64,000 nt of DNA from Herbaspirillum rhizosphaerae. Its GTDB lineage: Bacteria > Pseudomonadota > Gammaproteobacteria > Burkholderiales > Burkholderiaceae_D. Every line of letters begins with the position of its first letter. Position 1 is the first letter of the stretch. The position numbers were made by a program, and so were the translations under genes. The notes below the pieces were generated by a model. The model was given only the letters and a program-made list of their open reading frames with translations. It did no database searches and was not told where the DNA came from. This document shows, one piece after another, positions 9,258 through 17,817 of the stretch. The DNA lies in assembly GCF_001189965.1 (NCBI RefSeq), contig NZ_LFLU01000005.1, forward strand, positions 186,001 through 250,000, written 5' to 3'.

Positions 9258-10334
9258 ATGACTGACCTGGTAGCACTTGCCGACACCATCAAAGCCTGGG
9301 GGCGCGAACTCGGGTTCGCCGACCTGCGCATTGCCGATGTCGATCTGTCGCATCGGGAAGCCGGTTTTCAGGCGTGGCTCGACAAGGGTTACCACGGCGA
9401 GATGGATTATATGGCAAGCCACGGGATGAAGCGCGCCCGGCCTGCGGAATTGGTGCCGGGCACGGTGCGCGTGATCACCGCGCGCATGCCCTACCTGCCG
9501 CGCGCGACGTCGCCCGACTGGCGGGAACGGGAAGAAGCGCGCGGCGCCGACGGCAGCGCCGCGGTGGTCTCGCTGTACGCCCGCGGGCGCGACTATCACA
9601 AGGTGCTGCGCGCGCGATTGCAGCAACTGGCCGGCCGCATCGAAAACGAAATCGGCAGCTTCGGCTATCGCGTCTTCACCGACTCCGCGCCCGTGATGGA
9701 AGTCGCCCTGGCGGAAAAATCCGGCCTCGGCTGGCGCGGCAAGCACACCTTGCTGCTCAACCGCGAAGCCGGCTCCATGTTCTTCCTCGGCGAACTGTTC
9801 ACCGACCTGGCGCTGCCGGTCGACGAACCGGTCACGCCGCATTGCGGGCAATGCCGCAGCTGCATCGACGTCTGCCCGACCCAGGCCATCGTCGCGCCTT
9901 ACGAACTCGATGCACGCCGTTGCATTTCTTACCTCACCATTGAACTCAAGGGCAGCATCCCGGTGGAGCTGCGCAGCCTGATCGGCAACCGGGTCTACGG
10001 CTGCGACGACTGCCAGCTGTACTGCCCGTGGAACAAGTTCGCGCAAACCTCGACCTTGCCCGACTTCGACGCGCGTCACGGCCTCGGCAGCGCTTCGCTG
10101 ATCGAGCTGCTGAACTGGAGCGAAGACGACTTCAACCGCAACACCGAGGGCAGCGCGATCCGCCGCGTCGGGCATGAACGCTGGTTGCGCAACATGGCGG
10201 TCGGTCTTGGCAACGCCGCCGCGACGCACAAAGGCGAACCGGCCATCGTCGCGGCTTTGCAAGCGCGGCTCGCACATCCTTCCGCGCTCGTGCGCGAGCA
10301 TGTCGAATGGGCGCTGGAGCGACATTCCTTGTAA
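9258..10334 (+). CDS. queG: Epoxyqueuosine reductase QueG
   Basis: 358 residues with the QueG layout: an N-terminal cobalamin-binding region, a central DUF1730-type segment, and a ferredoxin-like domain carrying two [4Fe-4S] clusters, with CxxCxxCxxxCP near residues 197-207 and CDDCQLYCP near residues 251-259. C-terminal HEAT-like helices follow. The enzyme reduces epoxyqueuosine to queuosine in the anticodon of GUN-decoding tRNAs. It is divergent from tsaE, a common neighbourhood in betaproteobacteria, and both genes act on tRNA anticodon-loop modification. The start ATG 9258 lies only 55 bases from the proposed tsaE start, so the two share a short intergenic promoter region. Confidence 0.97.
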   Translation: MTDLVALADTIKAWGRELGFADLRIADVDLSHREAGFQAWLDKGYHGEMDYMASHGMKRARPAELVPGTVRVITARMPYLPRATSPDWREREEARGADGSAAVVSLYARGRDYHKVLRARLQQLAGRIENEIGSFGYRVFTDSAPVMEVALAEKSGLGWRGKHTLLLNREAGSMFFLGELFTDLALPVDEPVTPHCGQCRSCIDVCPTQAIVAPYELDARRCISYLTIELKGSIPVELRSLIGNRVYGCDDCQLYCPWNKFAQTSTLPDFDARHGLGSASLIELLNWSEDDFNRNTEGSAIRRVGHERWLRNMAVGLGNAAATHKGEPAIVAALQARLAHPSALVREHVEWALERHSL

Positions 10335-10372
10335 AGTGTTGTCTCCACAAAAAACAAAGATGGAGACAAGAG

Positions 10373-12802
10373 ATGTCAAAACTGAAACCGCTCTCGCTGG
10401 CCTTGCTGTTGACCGGTTGCGCCGCCATGTCGCTGGCGCATGCCGCGGCCAACGATGCCGCCACTGAAACCCTGCAGGTCGCCGGCCTGTACAAGAAGGC
10501 CGAAATCCTCATCGACAAATGGGGCGTGCCGCACATCTACGCCGCCAGCCAGACCGACGCCTTTTTCGTGCAAGGCTTCAATGCGGCGCGCGATCGCCTG
10601 TTCCAGATCGACCTGTGGCGCCGCCGCGGCCTGGGCCAACTGTCGGAAGTGTTCGGTCCCGCCTATGTGGCGCAGGACCAGGCCACGCGGCTGTTCCTGT
10701 ATCGCGGCGACATGCAGCGCGAATGGGATTCCTACGGCAAGGAATCGCAGCGCGTGGCGACTGCCTTCGTCGCCGGCATCAACGCCTACGTCGATTTCGT
10801 CACCGCCCATTCTGAGCGTCTTCCCTATGAATTCAAACAACTCGCCTATCTGCCTGCACGATGGCGTCCGGAAGACGTGGTGCGCATCCGCAGCCACGGC
10901 CTGACGCGCAATCTGACCAGCGAAGTGGCGCGCGCCAACGTCGCCTGCAAGGCCGATCTCAAGTCCGACGAGATCCGCTTCGGCCTGACGCCGAAATGGG
11001 AGGCGACGATGCCGGAGGGGCTCGATCCCTGCCTGCCGAAAGACTTGCTCAAGGTATTCCAGCTGGCCACGCAAAACGTCAAGATCACCAAAGACAGTTT
11101 GAATGCCCGGGCGGACGATCACGGCGACAGCATCCAAATCGCTGCCGCGGAAAACCTCGAAGAAACCATGGAAGGCAGCAACAACTGGGTGGTGGCGCCG
11201 TCGAAGTCCGCCACCGGCCGCGCCATCATGGCCAACGATCCGCATCGTGCTTACTCCGCACCGTCGCTGCGTTACATCACGCATCTGAGCGCGCCCGGCA
11301 TGAACGTCATCGGCGCCGGCGAACCGGCCTTGCCGGGCATTTCCATCGGCCACAACGGCACCATCGCTTTCGGCCTCACGATTTTCAACATCGACCAGGA
11401 AGACCTCTACGTCTACGAGCTCAATCCCGACAATCCGAACGAGTACAAATACCAGGGCAAGTGGGAACCGTTCACCGTGTTGCACGAGCAGATCGAGGTC
11501 AAGGGCGGCGCACCGGTCACTGCCGATCTGACTTTCACGCGTCACGGTCCGGTGATCTTCGTCGAAAAAGAAAAGAACCGCGCCTTCGCGGTGCGCTCGG
11601 GCTGGCTGGAGCCGGGCATGTCGCCTTACTTCGGCAGCATCGATTACATGCGCGCGAAGAATTTCAAATCCTTCAAGCGCGCCATGCTCAACTGGGGCGC
11701 GCCGACCGAGAATCAGGTCTATGCCGACGTCAAAGGCAACATCGGCTGGGTGCCGGGCGGCCTCGCGCCCAAGCGTCCCAACTGGGACGGCCTGATGCCG
11801 GTGCCGGGCGACGGACGTTACGAATGGAACGGATTCTGGAGCGGCGATCAGCTGCCGTCGACCTACAATCCGAAGAAGGGTTGGTTCGCCTCCGCCAATC
11901 AGATGAACCTGCCGGACGACTATCCGTATCAGGAGCGCAAGCTCGGTTTCGAATGGACCAACAATTCACGCTTCACCCGTATCAGCGAAGTGCTGGCGTC
12001 GCTGAAAAAGGTATCGCTGAAGGATTCCATGCGTTTGCAGAACGACGACTTGTCGATTCCGGCGCGCCGTCTGGCGACGCTGCTCAAACCGCTGTCTTCA
12101 TCCGATGCGCAGACGCAGGCGGCATTGAACGTGTTCAACGGCTGGGACTATGTCGAACGCGTCGATTCGCCGCAAGCCGCGCTGTATGAGGTCTGGCTGA
12201 CGCGCCATCTCGGCAAGGCCTTCAAGGACGCAGTCCTGAGCAAGGAAGCCGCCGCAGCCATGGGGGCACCCGACGTGGCGGTCGTGCTCGATACGCTGGA
12301 GCAGCCGCAGACACGCCTGGGAAGCAACGCCGCCGACGCGGCGAAGAAGCGCGACGAGATCATGCTTGCCAGCCTCAGCGGCGCGTATGCCGAGATGGTC
12401 AAACTGCAGGGTGACGACGCCAGCAAATGGCAATGGGGCAAGCTGCATCACAATCTGATGGAGCATCCGCTGGCCGGTGTGGTGGACGACGCGACACGCG
12501 CCAGGCTGAATGTCGGTCCGTTGCCGAAGCACGGCGGCGCGTATTCGCCGAACCAGTCGACCTATCGCCCGAGCGACTTCCGTCAGACCAATGGCCCGTC
12601 GTTCCGCGTGGTGGTCGACGTCGGCAACTGGGACAAGTCGGTGGCCGTCAATTCACCGGGACAATCGGGCGATCCGGACAGCCCGCATTACCGCGATCTG
12701 GCCGACAAGTGGCTGAACGGCGAATACTTCCCGCTGCTGTATTCGCGCAAGGCGGTGGAGAAGGCGACGACGCAGAGGATCGTGCTGGAGCCTGCCAGGT
12801 AA
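10373..12802 (+). CDS. Exported penicillin acylase / acyl-homoserine-lactone acylase family N-terminal serine hydrolase
   Basis: 809 residues from ATG 10373, chosen because GGAGACAAG sits just upstream; a longer frame from 10307 overlaps queG. The signal sequence contains LLTGC, which fits a lipobox, but AHAAAN a few residues later would also suit signal peptidase I. The family is an Ntn-hydrolase made as a precursor and self-cleaved into alpha and beta chains. The new beta-chain N-terminus would be Ser269 in GSNNWVV, with the conserved ANDPH, HNGTIAFG and FTRHGPV motifs following. Such enzymes hydrolyse amide bonds of penicillins, acyl-homoserine lactones or other N-acyl amino compounds in the periplasm. 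The substrate cannot be told from sequence alone. It stands alone after queG (38-base gap) and precedes a small repeat. Confidence 0.92.
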   Translation: MSKLKPLSLALLLTGCAAMSLAHAAANDAATETLQVAGLYKKAEILIDKWGVPHIYAASQTDAFFVQGFNAARDRLFQIDLWRRRGLGQLSEVFGPAYVAQDQATRLFLYRGDMQREWDSYGKESQRVATAFVAGINAYVDFVTAHSERLPYEFKQLAYLPARWRPEDVVRIRSHGLTRNLTSEVARANVACKADLKSDEIRFGLTPKWEATMPEGLDPCLPKDLLKVFQLATQNVKITKDSLNARADDHGDSIQIAAAENLEETMEGSNNWVVAPSKSATGRAIMANDPHRAYSAPSLRYITHLSAPGMNVIGAGEPALPGISIGHNGTIAFGLTIFNIDQEDLYVYELNPDNPNEYKYQGKWEPFTVLHEQIEVKGGAPVTADLTFTRHGPVIFVEKEKNRAFAVRSGWLEPGMSPYFGSIDYMRAKNFKSFKRAMLNWGAPTENQVYADVKGNIGWVPGGLAPKRPNWDGLMPVPGDGRYEWNGFWSGDQLPSTYNPKKGWFASANQMNLPDDYPYQERKLGFEWTNNSRFTRISEVLASLKKVSLKDSMRLQNDDLSIPARRLATLLKPLSSSDAQTQAALNVFNGWDYVERVDSPQAALYEVWLTRHLGKAFKDAVLSKEAAAAMGAPDVAVVLDTLEQPQTRLGSNAADAAKKRDEIMLASLSGAYAEMVKLQGDDASKWQWGKLHHNLMEHPLAGVVDDATRARLNVGPLPKHGGAYSPNQSTYRPSDFRQTNGPSFRVVVDVGNWDKSVAVNSPGQSGDPDSPHYRDLADKWLNGEYFPLLYSRKAVEKATTQRIVLEPAR

Positions 12803-12834
12803 AGCGTGTGAAGTAAGTCAGTCAACGAGATGCT

Positions 12835-12902
12835 GTCGTCCCGGCGCAAGCCGGGACCCGGTGTCTTGAGGTCGCTGGGTTCCGGCTTTCGCTGGAGAGA
12901 CA
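12835..12902. repeat. REP-like intergenic element with two small hairpins
   Basis: The gap between the acylase gene and the convergent AEC permease holds CCCGGC-gcaa-GCCGGG followed about 30 bases later by TTCCGGC-tttc-GCTGGAG. Paired short GC-rich hairpins of this form (CCGGCGCAAGCCGG, TCCGGCTTTCGC) are typical of dispersed repeats in betaproteobacterial genomes. Only this one copy was noticed in the window, so the repetitive nature is inferred from its form. Confidence 0.6.
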
Positions 12903-12926
12903 GGGCGGAGCAGGAAGGCGCCGCAA

Positions 12927-13817
12927 TCAATGCACCAGCGTCAGCCAGAACGGAATCGTCACCGCCGACACCAGCGTGCCCAGTGAGATCAGGAAGGCCG
13001 TCACCGGCCCGTTGCCTCCCATGCGCGCAGCGAGGATGTAGCAGCTCGACGCCGTCGGCAGCGAGCAGAACAGCACGACGATTTGCAGCTGCAGGTCCGG
13101 CAGGCCCATCCAGCGTCCCAGGCAATAGGCGACGGCCGGTACGGCCAACAATTTGATGGCGGTGAAATAGGCCGACATCAGCTTGCCTTCGCGCATGCCC
13201 GACAAGCGCAGGCCAGCCCCGACCATCAGCAAGCCAAGCGCAATCGAGGCGCTGCCCAATCGCGACAGCACGGCGCCGGCGACTTCCGGCAGGGTCAGGC
13301 CGCACAGGCTGAACAGCAGGCCCGAGCCGGTGGCGATCAGCAGCGGATTCTTGCCGAGTTCCTTGAACAGGTTGCCGCTGCGATGCGCCAGCGCATGCAC
13401 GGCGGCCATGTTGCAGAGGGGCACGCCGAAGCCGATCAGCAGCGCCATCAGCCCCACGCCTTGTTCGCCGGCCAGGCGCGAGGCGATCGCCAATGCGATG
13501 TAGGAATTGAAGCGAAAGGCTGTCTGCATGCCTGATTCGTAGGTCATCGGGCTGGCTTTGATGAAGGGTTTGCCTATCCATGTCAGCGCGATGCCGGCCA
13601 GCAGCGCCAGCACGCCGACCTGCAGGAATTTTCCGGTGGTTTCCAGGTGCAGCTGCAGGCGCGCGGTCGAGTAAAACAGCAGCGCCGGGAACAGCAGGTA
13701 GTACACCATCTTTTCCATGCCGGCCCAAAAGGCGTCGCCCCAGTCGGTGATGCGGTAAATCACCACGCCCATCAGAATGAGCGTGAAATCGGGGAGGAGG
13801 AGCGAAGCAACTTGCAT
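12927..13817 (-). CDS. AEC family transporter (auxin efflux carrier fold)
   Basis: 296 residues, almost entirely hydrophobic, with about ten predicted membrane helices in two inverted halves and no large soluble domain, the usual size for bacterial AEC permeases. It begins MQVASLLLPDFTLILMG, as in many AEC proteins. Some characterised family members carry malate or malonate, and plant relatives export auxin. Here it lies 12 bases after dctR on the same strand, so it is probably the third gene of a dctS-dctR-permease operon. That context favours an organic-acid substrate, but this is inference. A REP-like element lies just after its stop. Confidence 0.9.
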   Translation of the reverse strand: MQVASLLLPDFTLILMGVVIYRITDWGDAFWAGMEKMVYYLLFPALLFYSTARLQLHLETTGKFLQVGVLALLAGIALTWIGKPFIKASPMTYESGMQTAFRFNSYIALAIASRLAGEQGVGLMALLIGFGVPLCNMAAVHALAHRSGNLFKELGKNPLLIATGSGLLFSLCGLTLPEVAGAVLSRLGSASIALGLLMVGAGLRLSGMREGKLMSAYFTAIKLLAVPAVAYCLGRWMGLPDLQLQIVVLFCSLPTASSCYILAARMGGNGPVTAFLISLGTLVSAVTIPFWLTLVH

Positions 13818-13829
13818 GGTGTTGTATGT

Positions 13830-14420
13830 TTACTTGAGCAGACGCGCCAGTTCGACTGCGGTCTTGACGTTCATCTTGTCGAAAATATGGGCGCGGTGGA
13901 CTTCCACCGTGCGCATGCTGATGCCGAGTTCGTCAGCGATGATCTTGTTCATCTTGCCGGCCAGGATCAGGTCCAGCACTTCGCGCTCGCGCGTCGACAG
14001 CGCTTCGAGCCGCACACGCACGGCATCCTGTTCGCCGGTTGCCAGCGATGCCTGCAGGGCTTCCAGCACGCGGTCCATCAGCTGGTTGTCGTTGAAAGGT
14101 TTTTCAAAGAAGTCGAAGGCGCCGTTCTTGAGCATGTCGACCGCCATCGGCACGTCGCCGTGGCCGGTCAGAAAAATCACCGGACGCCGCCGCGTGATGC
14201 CGCGGCTCTTCAGCGTATCGAACAGCGCCACGCCGCTTTGATCGGGCATGCGCACGTCCAGCAAAATGCATTCGCCTTGCGCGTCGAAGTCGCCGGCCTG
14301 TTCCATCGCTGCCAGAAATTCAGCGCCGCCGGCGTAGGCGGTCGCCGCGATGGCGCGCGATTGCGCCAGCCATGTGAGCGAGTCGCGAATGATTTCTTCG
14401 TCGTCAACAATGTGCAGCAT
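13830..14420 (-). CDS. dctR: C4-dicarboxylate two-component response regulator DctR (FixJ/NarL type)
   Basis: 196 residues: receiver domain (about 1-118) with the acidic pair DDEE at the N-terminus, phosphoacceptor Asp in LLDVRMPD and Lys in FFEKPF, then a LuxR/FixJ-type helix-turn-helix (about 132-190, LSTREREVLDLI...NKIIADELGISMRTVEVHR). It is directly downstream of the sensor kinase gene and close to dctPQM, which matches the Rhodobacter-type DctS-DctR system controlling TRAP-mediated C4-dicarboxylate uptake. The alternative enhancer-binding DctD type is ruled out because there is no AAA+ domain. ATG 14420 is the natural start. Confidence 0.93.
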   Translation of the reverse strand: MLHIVDDEEIIRDSLTWLAQSRAIAATAYAGGAEFLAAMEQAGDFDAQGECILLDVRMPDQSGVALFDTLKSRGITRRRPVIFLTGHGDVPMAVDMLKNGAFDFFEKPFNDNQLMDRVLEALQASLATGEQDAVRVRLEALSTREREVLDLILAGKMNKIIADELGISMRTVEVHRAHIFDKMNVKTAVELARLLK

Positions 14421-14471
14421 CGGATGAATGAGTTTGCGACGCTCTGCCTCGGCGGGCGTCTTTATTTTTAT

Positions 14472-16487
14472 TCAATTGGCGGAACCCTGAGCAGGCAGGG
14501 AGAAGCGGAAGATTGTACCTCCTGTGGGATTGTTGGCATAGGTCAGCGTGCCGCCGTGGAATTCGATGGTGGTGCGGCAGATGTTCAGACCCATGCCCAT
14601 GCCCTCGGCCTTGGTCGAGAAAAACGGTGAAAACAGGCCGGCCGCAACCTCGGGCGGAATCCCGTGTCCCTGGTCGATCACGGAGACGACGATAGCCTGC
14701 TGGCTGGACTGCGACGACGAAGTGTTGCGATCCGGCGCGGCGGCAATGCGCAGGATGCGGCGCTCCGGCGAGATGGCCGCCATCGCCTGGATGGCGTTGC
14801 GGGTCAGGTTCAGCAGCACCTGTTCGAGCAGCACGGCGTCGCCCAGCACGTTCGGCAGGTTGGCGGGGATGGCGGTCTGCAGCACCACCAGGAATTGCTG
14901 CGCCTGCAGTTCGATCAGCGGCGTGACGTTGTCGACGATGCTCTTGATGGAAATCGGCTGGCGTTCCGGTTCGCGCTTCTTGACGAACTGATGCACGCTG
15001 CGGATCACGTTGCCGGCGCGCTGGGCCTGGGTGTTGATTTTTTCCAGCGCCGGTTGCAGCGAGGCCGGATCGAGCGTGCCGTTCTGCATCATGTTGAGTG
15101 CGCCGGTGGTGTAGCTGGAGATGGCCGCCAGCGGCTGGTTCAGCTCGTGCGCCAGCGTCGAGGCGATTTCGCCCATGCAGGCCAGGCGCGCGCTGGCCTG
15201 CAGTTTTTCTTCCTGCATGCGATTCAGGTCTTCGGCGCGTTTGCGGTCGCTGATGTCGAGGATGGAACCCATCCAGCCGGTTTGCTTGCCGTTCTGGTCC
15301 ACTAGCGGCGATTCGAAAATCAGCACCGGAAAACGTTCGCCGTCGATGCGCTGGAAGATGGTTTCGAATTGCGGCGTGACGCGTCCGGCCAGCACCTTGG
15401 AAAAACGTTCCTGGTATTCGTCCATCGCTTCCGGCGCCCAGTAGGGCATGGGCGGGATCTTGCCGACCAGCTCGTCGGCGGCAATGCCGACCATCTTGCA
15501 GAAGGCCGGGTTGACGTAGGTGATGCGGCCTTCCAGGTCGCGCGCGCGCATGCCGGTCACCAGCGAGTTTTCCATCGCGCTGCGAAAGGAGACTTCATTG
15601 ACCAGCGCGTCTTCGGCCGTCATGCGGCGGTTGATGTCGCGCCACAGCGCCCACAGGCTCCACAGCAGGCCCAGCGACAGCACGATGACCGAACCGACCA
15701 GCAGGTTCGGCAGCAGTTTGGGTGCGCTCTTGGTGCTGTTGGTGTGCAGGCGCAGGGTCAGGCCCGGCAACTCCAGCTCGCGGCGATGGGTATAGACGTT
15801 CAGGCCGGGACCGCCGGCGGTGCGGCGCGCCACGACTTTGTCGTCGGTGTCGGTGAGGACGATTTCGTTGTCCTGGGCAAACCACCACGGCACCATTTCA
15901 TTGAGCACGCGCGAGACCGAATAGCTGGCCACGACGCTGCCGACGTAGTGGTGATCGCGGAATAGCGGGATGTGGTAGTCCATCAGGGTCGGTTCGGCGA
16001 TGCCGGGCGGTACGGCCGGCGCGCTATACAGCGGTCTGCGAATGGTGCGGGAATGTTCTTCGGTTTGCTGCGACGGCGCCGATAGCGCATTGCGCGCCAC
16101 CGGGAAATCGTCGGTCGAGGCCACGGGTTTGCCGTCGGCGTTGAACCAGGTGACGCGATAGAACTCGCGGTTGTTGCGCAGCAGCGCGTTCAGCCGCGTG
16201 CGGAACTGCTCCTTCTTCAGATGATCGCCGACGATTTCACGCGCGATCAGGCGCATGCTCTCGTCGTCGCGGCTGAGCTGGAAGCGGATGGCCTGTTCGA
16301 CCCACAACGAGTCGGCGATCAGTTGCTCCTGCCGCTCGCTGGACTCCATTTGCTGCGCCTGGCGCGGCAGCCAGATCAACGTCATCAGGAACAGCAGCAC
16401 CAGCAGGATGGGCATGGCCCAGCGCAGCAGATGACGGCGTCCGGGCGACAGCAGGTGAGAGGGCGAAGAAATTTGCGGCGGGGTCAT
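14472..16487 (-). CDS. dctS: C4-dicarboxylate sensor histidine kinase DctS
   Basis: 671 residues. TM1 (about 21-42) and TM2 (about 264-287) flank a periplasmic sensor of roughly 220 residues, presumably a Cache-type dicarboxylate-binding domain. A PAS domain follows (about 305-415, ending ILDISDRKRAE), then HisKA with the phospho-acceptor in ASTLAHELNQPL (about residue 450) and an HATPase domain with the N box NLTRNAIQAM, the DQGHGIP box and GMGMGLNICRTT. It is immediately upstream of dctR (51-base gap) and divergent from dctP, so it most likely senses extracellular C4-dicarboxylates and activates the TRAP operon. The DctB type, which pairs with DctD, is the alternative but does not fit the FixJ-type partner. 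Confidence 0.94.
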   Translation of the reverse strand: MTPPQISSPSHLLSPGRRHLLRWAMPILLVLLFLMTLIWLPRQAQQMESSERQEQLIADSLWVEQAIRFQLSRDDESMRLIAREIVGDHLKKEQFRTRLNALLRNNREFYRVTWFNADGKPVASTDDFPVARNALSAPSQQTEEHSRTIRRPLYSAPAVPPGIAEPTLMDYHIPLFRDHHYVGSVVASYSVSRVLNEMVPWWFAQDNEIVLTDTDDKVVARRTAGGPGLNVYTHRRELELPGLTLRLHTNSTKSAPKLLPNLLVGSVIVLSLGLLWSLWALWRDINRRMTAEDALVNEVSFRSAMENSLVTGMRARDLEGRITYVNPAFCKMVGIAADELVGKIPPMPYWAPEAMDEYQERFSKVLAGRVTPQFETIFQRIDGERFPVLIFESPLVDQNGKQTGWMGSILDISDRKRAEDLNRMQEEKLQASARLACMGEIASTLAHELNQPLAAISSYTTGALNMMQNGTLDPASLQPALEKINTQAQRAGNVIRSVHQFVKKREPERQPISIKSIVDNVTPLIELQAQQFLVVLQTAIPANLPNVLGDAVLLEQVLLNLTRNAIQAMAAISPERRILRIAAAPDRNTSSSQSSQQAIVVSVIDQGHGIPPEVAAGLFSPFFSTKAEGMGMGLNICRTTIEFHGGTLTYANNPTGGTIFRFSLPAQGSAN

Positions 16488-16580
16488 GGCGCCCTGTTTG
16501 TCGATGGAGATGAAGTGCGGCTAGTTTAGCGTGCTTACGGCGCGATGGGACGAGTCGGGAAGATGATGCGATGCACCATG

Positions 16581-16653
16581 CAAATTGTGGTTATCCACAC
16601 TTGTCTTGAAATTCCCTCATGGCAAAATGCGCTCAAGTCAAAATTGTGACTAC
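16581..16653 (+). promoter_or_regulatory. Possible DctR binding region upstream of dctP: two near-direct repeats
   Basis: CAAATTGTGGTTA (16581-16593) recurs as CAAAATTGTGACTA (16639-16652), 58 bases apart, in the gap between divergent dctS and dctP. The first copy also overlaps a small palindrome, TGTGGTTATCCACA. A weak promoter, TTGTCT-N17-AAAATG (16601-16629), lies between them. Repeated sites in front of a two-component target operon are expected, but no DctR consensus is available here for comparison. Confidence 0.4.
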
Positions 16654-16682
16654 CTATTTCTATAACCAAAAAGGGGACGACA

Positions 16683-17687
16683 ATGAAACTCAAGTCATTG
16701 GTATTTGCACTTTCTGCAGCGGCGATTATTGCCGGTAATGCCTGCGCACAGGCGCCTATCCTGATCAAATTCAGCCACGTGGTGGCCAACGATACGCCGA
16801 AGGGTAAAGCCGCCGAGCGTTTCAAGGAACTGGCCGAGAAAGCCACCAAAGGCCGCGTGAAGGTCGAGGTCTATCCGAACAGCACGCTGTACAAGGACAA
16901 GGAAGAACTGGAAGCGCTGCAACTGGGCGCGGTGCAGATGCTGGCGCCGTCGCTGGCCAAGTTCGGTCCGCTGGGCGTGAAAGAATTCGAAGTGTTCGAC
17001 TTGCCGTACATTTTCCCGAGCAAGGAAGTGCTGTATCGCGTGACCGAAGGTCCGATCGGCAAGGATCTGTTCAAGAAGCTGGAGCCGAAGGGCATCACCG
17101 GCCTGGCGTATTGGGATAACGGCTTCAAGGTTATGTCGGCCAACAAGCCGCTGCACGTGCCGGCCGATTTCCGCGGCCTGAAGATGCGTATCCAGTCGTC
17201 CAAGGTGCTGGACGCGCAGATGCGCGCACTGGGCGCCAATCCGCAAGTGCTGGCCTTCTCCGAGGTGTATCAGGCGCTGCAGACCGGCGTGGTCGACGGC
17301 ACCGAGAATCCTCCATCCAACTTGTACACCCAGAAGATGCACGAAGTGCAGAAGCACGTGACCATCTCCAATCACGGCTACCTGGGCTATGCGGTCATCG
17401 TCAACAAGAAGTTCTGGGACGGCTTGCCGCCTGATATCCGCACCGCACTGGAAGGCGCGATGAAGGATGCCACCAAGTACGCCAATGCCATCGCTCAGCA
17501 AGAGAACGACGCCGCGCTGGCTGCCGTACAAAAGACCGGCAAGACCACTATCTATACCCTCAACGACAAGGAAAAGGCCGAATGGCGCAAAGCCCTGGCG
17601 CCGGTGCAGACGCAAATGGCCGACCGTATCGGCAAGGACCTGATCGCTGCAGTGAACAAGGAAGCGGCGGCGTTAGGCCAGAAATAA
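16683..17687 (+). CDS. dctP: TRAP transporter substrate-binding protein DctP
   Basis: 334 residues with a cleavable signal peptide (MKLKSLVFALSAAAIIAGNACA, cut before QAPI). Family landmarks follow: IKFSHVVANDTPKGKAAERFKELAE near the N-terminus, the VEVYPNSTLYKD segment, and the carboxylate-binding arginine region GLKMRIQSSKVLDAQ with the NPQVLAFSEVYQALQTGVVDGTENPPSN motif. This is the DctP family, which captures malate, succinate or fumarate in the periplasm and hands it to DctQM. AAAGGGGACGACA before the ATG is a good ribosome binding site. dctQ follows after a 130-base gap containing a strong stem-loop, so the binding protein is likely expressed in excess. Confidence 0.96.
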   Translation: MKLKSLVFALSAAAIIAGNACAQAPILIKFSHVVANDTPKGKAAERFKELAEKATKGRVKVEVYPNSTLYKDKEELEALQLGAVQMLAPSLAKFGPLGVKEFEVFDLPYIFPSKEVLYRVTEGPIGKDLFKKLEPKGITGLAYWDNGFKVMSANKPLHVPADFRGLKMRIQSSKVLDAQMRALGANPQVLAFSEVYQALQTGVVDGTENPPSNLYTQKMHEVQKHVTISNHGYLGYAVIVNKKFWDGLPPDIRTALEGAMKDATKYANAIAQQENDAALAAVQKTGKTTIYTLNDKEKAEWRKALAPVQTQMADRIGKDLIAAVNKEAAALGQK

Positions 17688-17725
17688 GTCGTATATCAGT
17701 CAGAAATAAAAATGTTCTAAGAACG

Positions 17726-17763
17726 TTCGGCGCAGTGCAGGAAATTCCCTGTACCGCGCCGAA
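17726..17763 (+). promoter_or_regulatory. Intercistronic stem-loop between dctP and dctQ
   Basis: An 8-bp perfect outer stem (TTCGGCGC with GCGCCGAA) is continued, after a single mismatch, by a 7-pair inner stem (GTGCAGG with CCTGTAC). The 3' side is followed by A-rich sequence and not T, so it should not terminate transcription. It is well placed to protect the dctP message from 3' decay and lower expression of dctQM. Confidence 0.65.
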
Positions 17764-17817
17764 AAAATACTGGCAGGGAAGGGCAAGTTTTACTTTCCCA
17801 CCCACTGAGGAGACACG

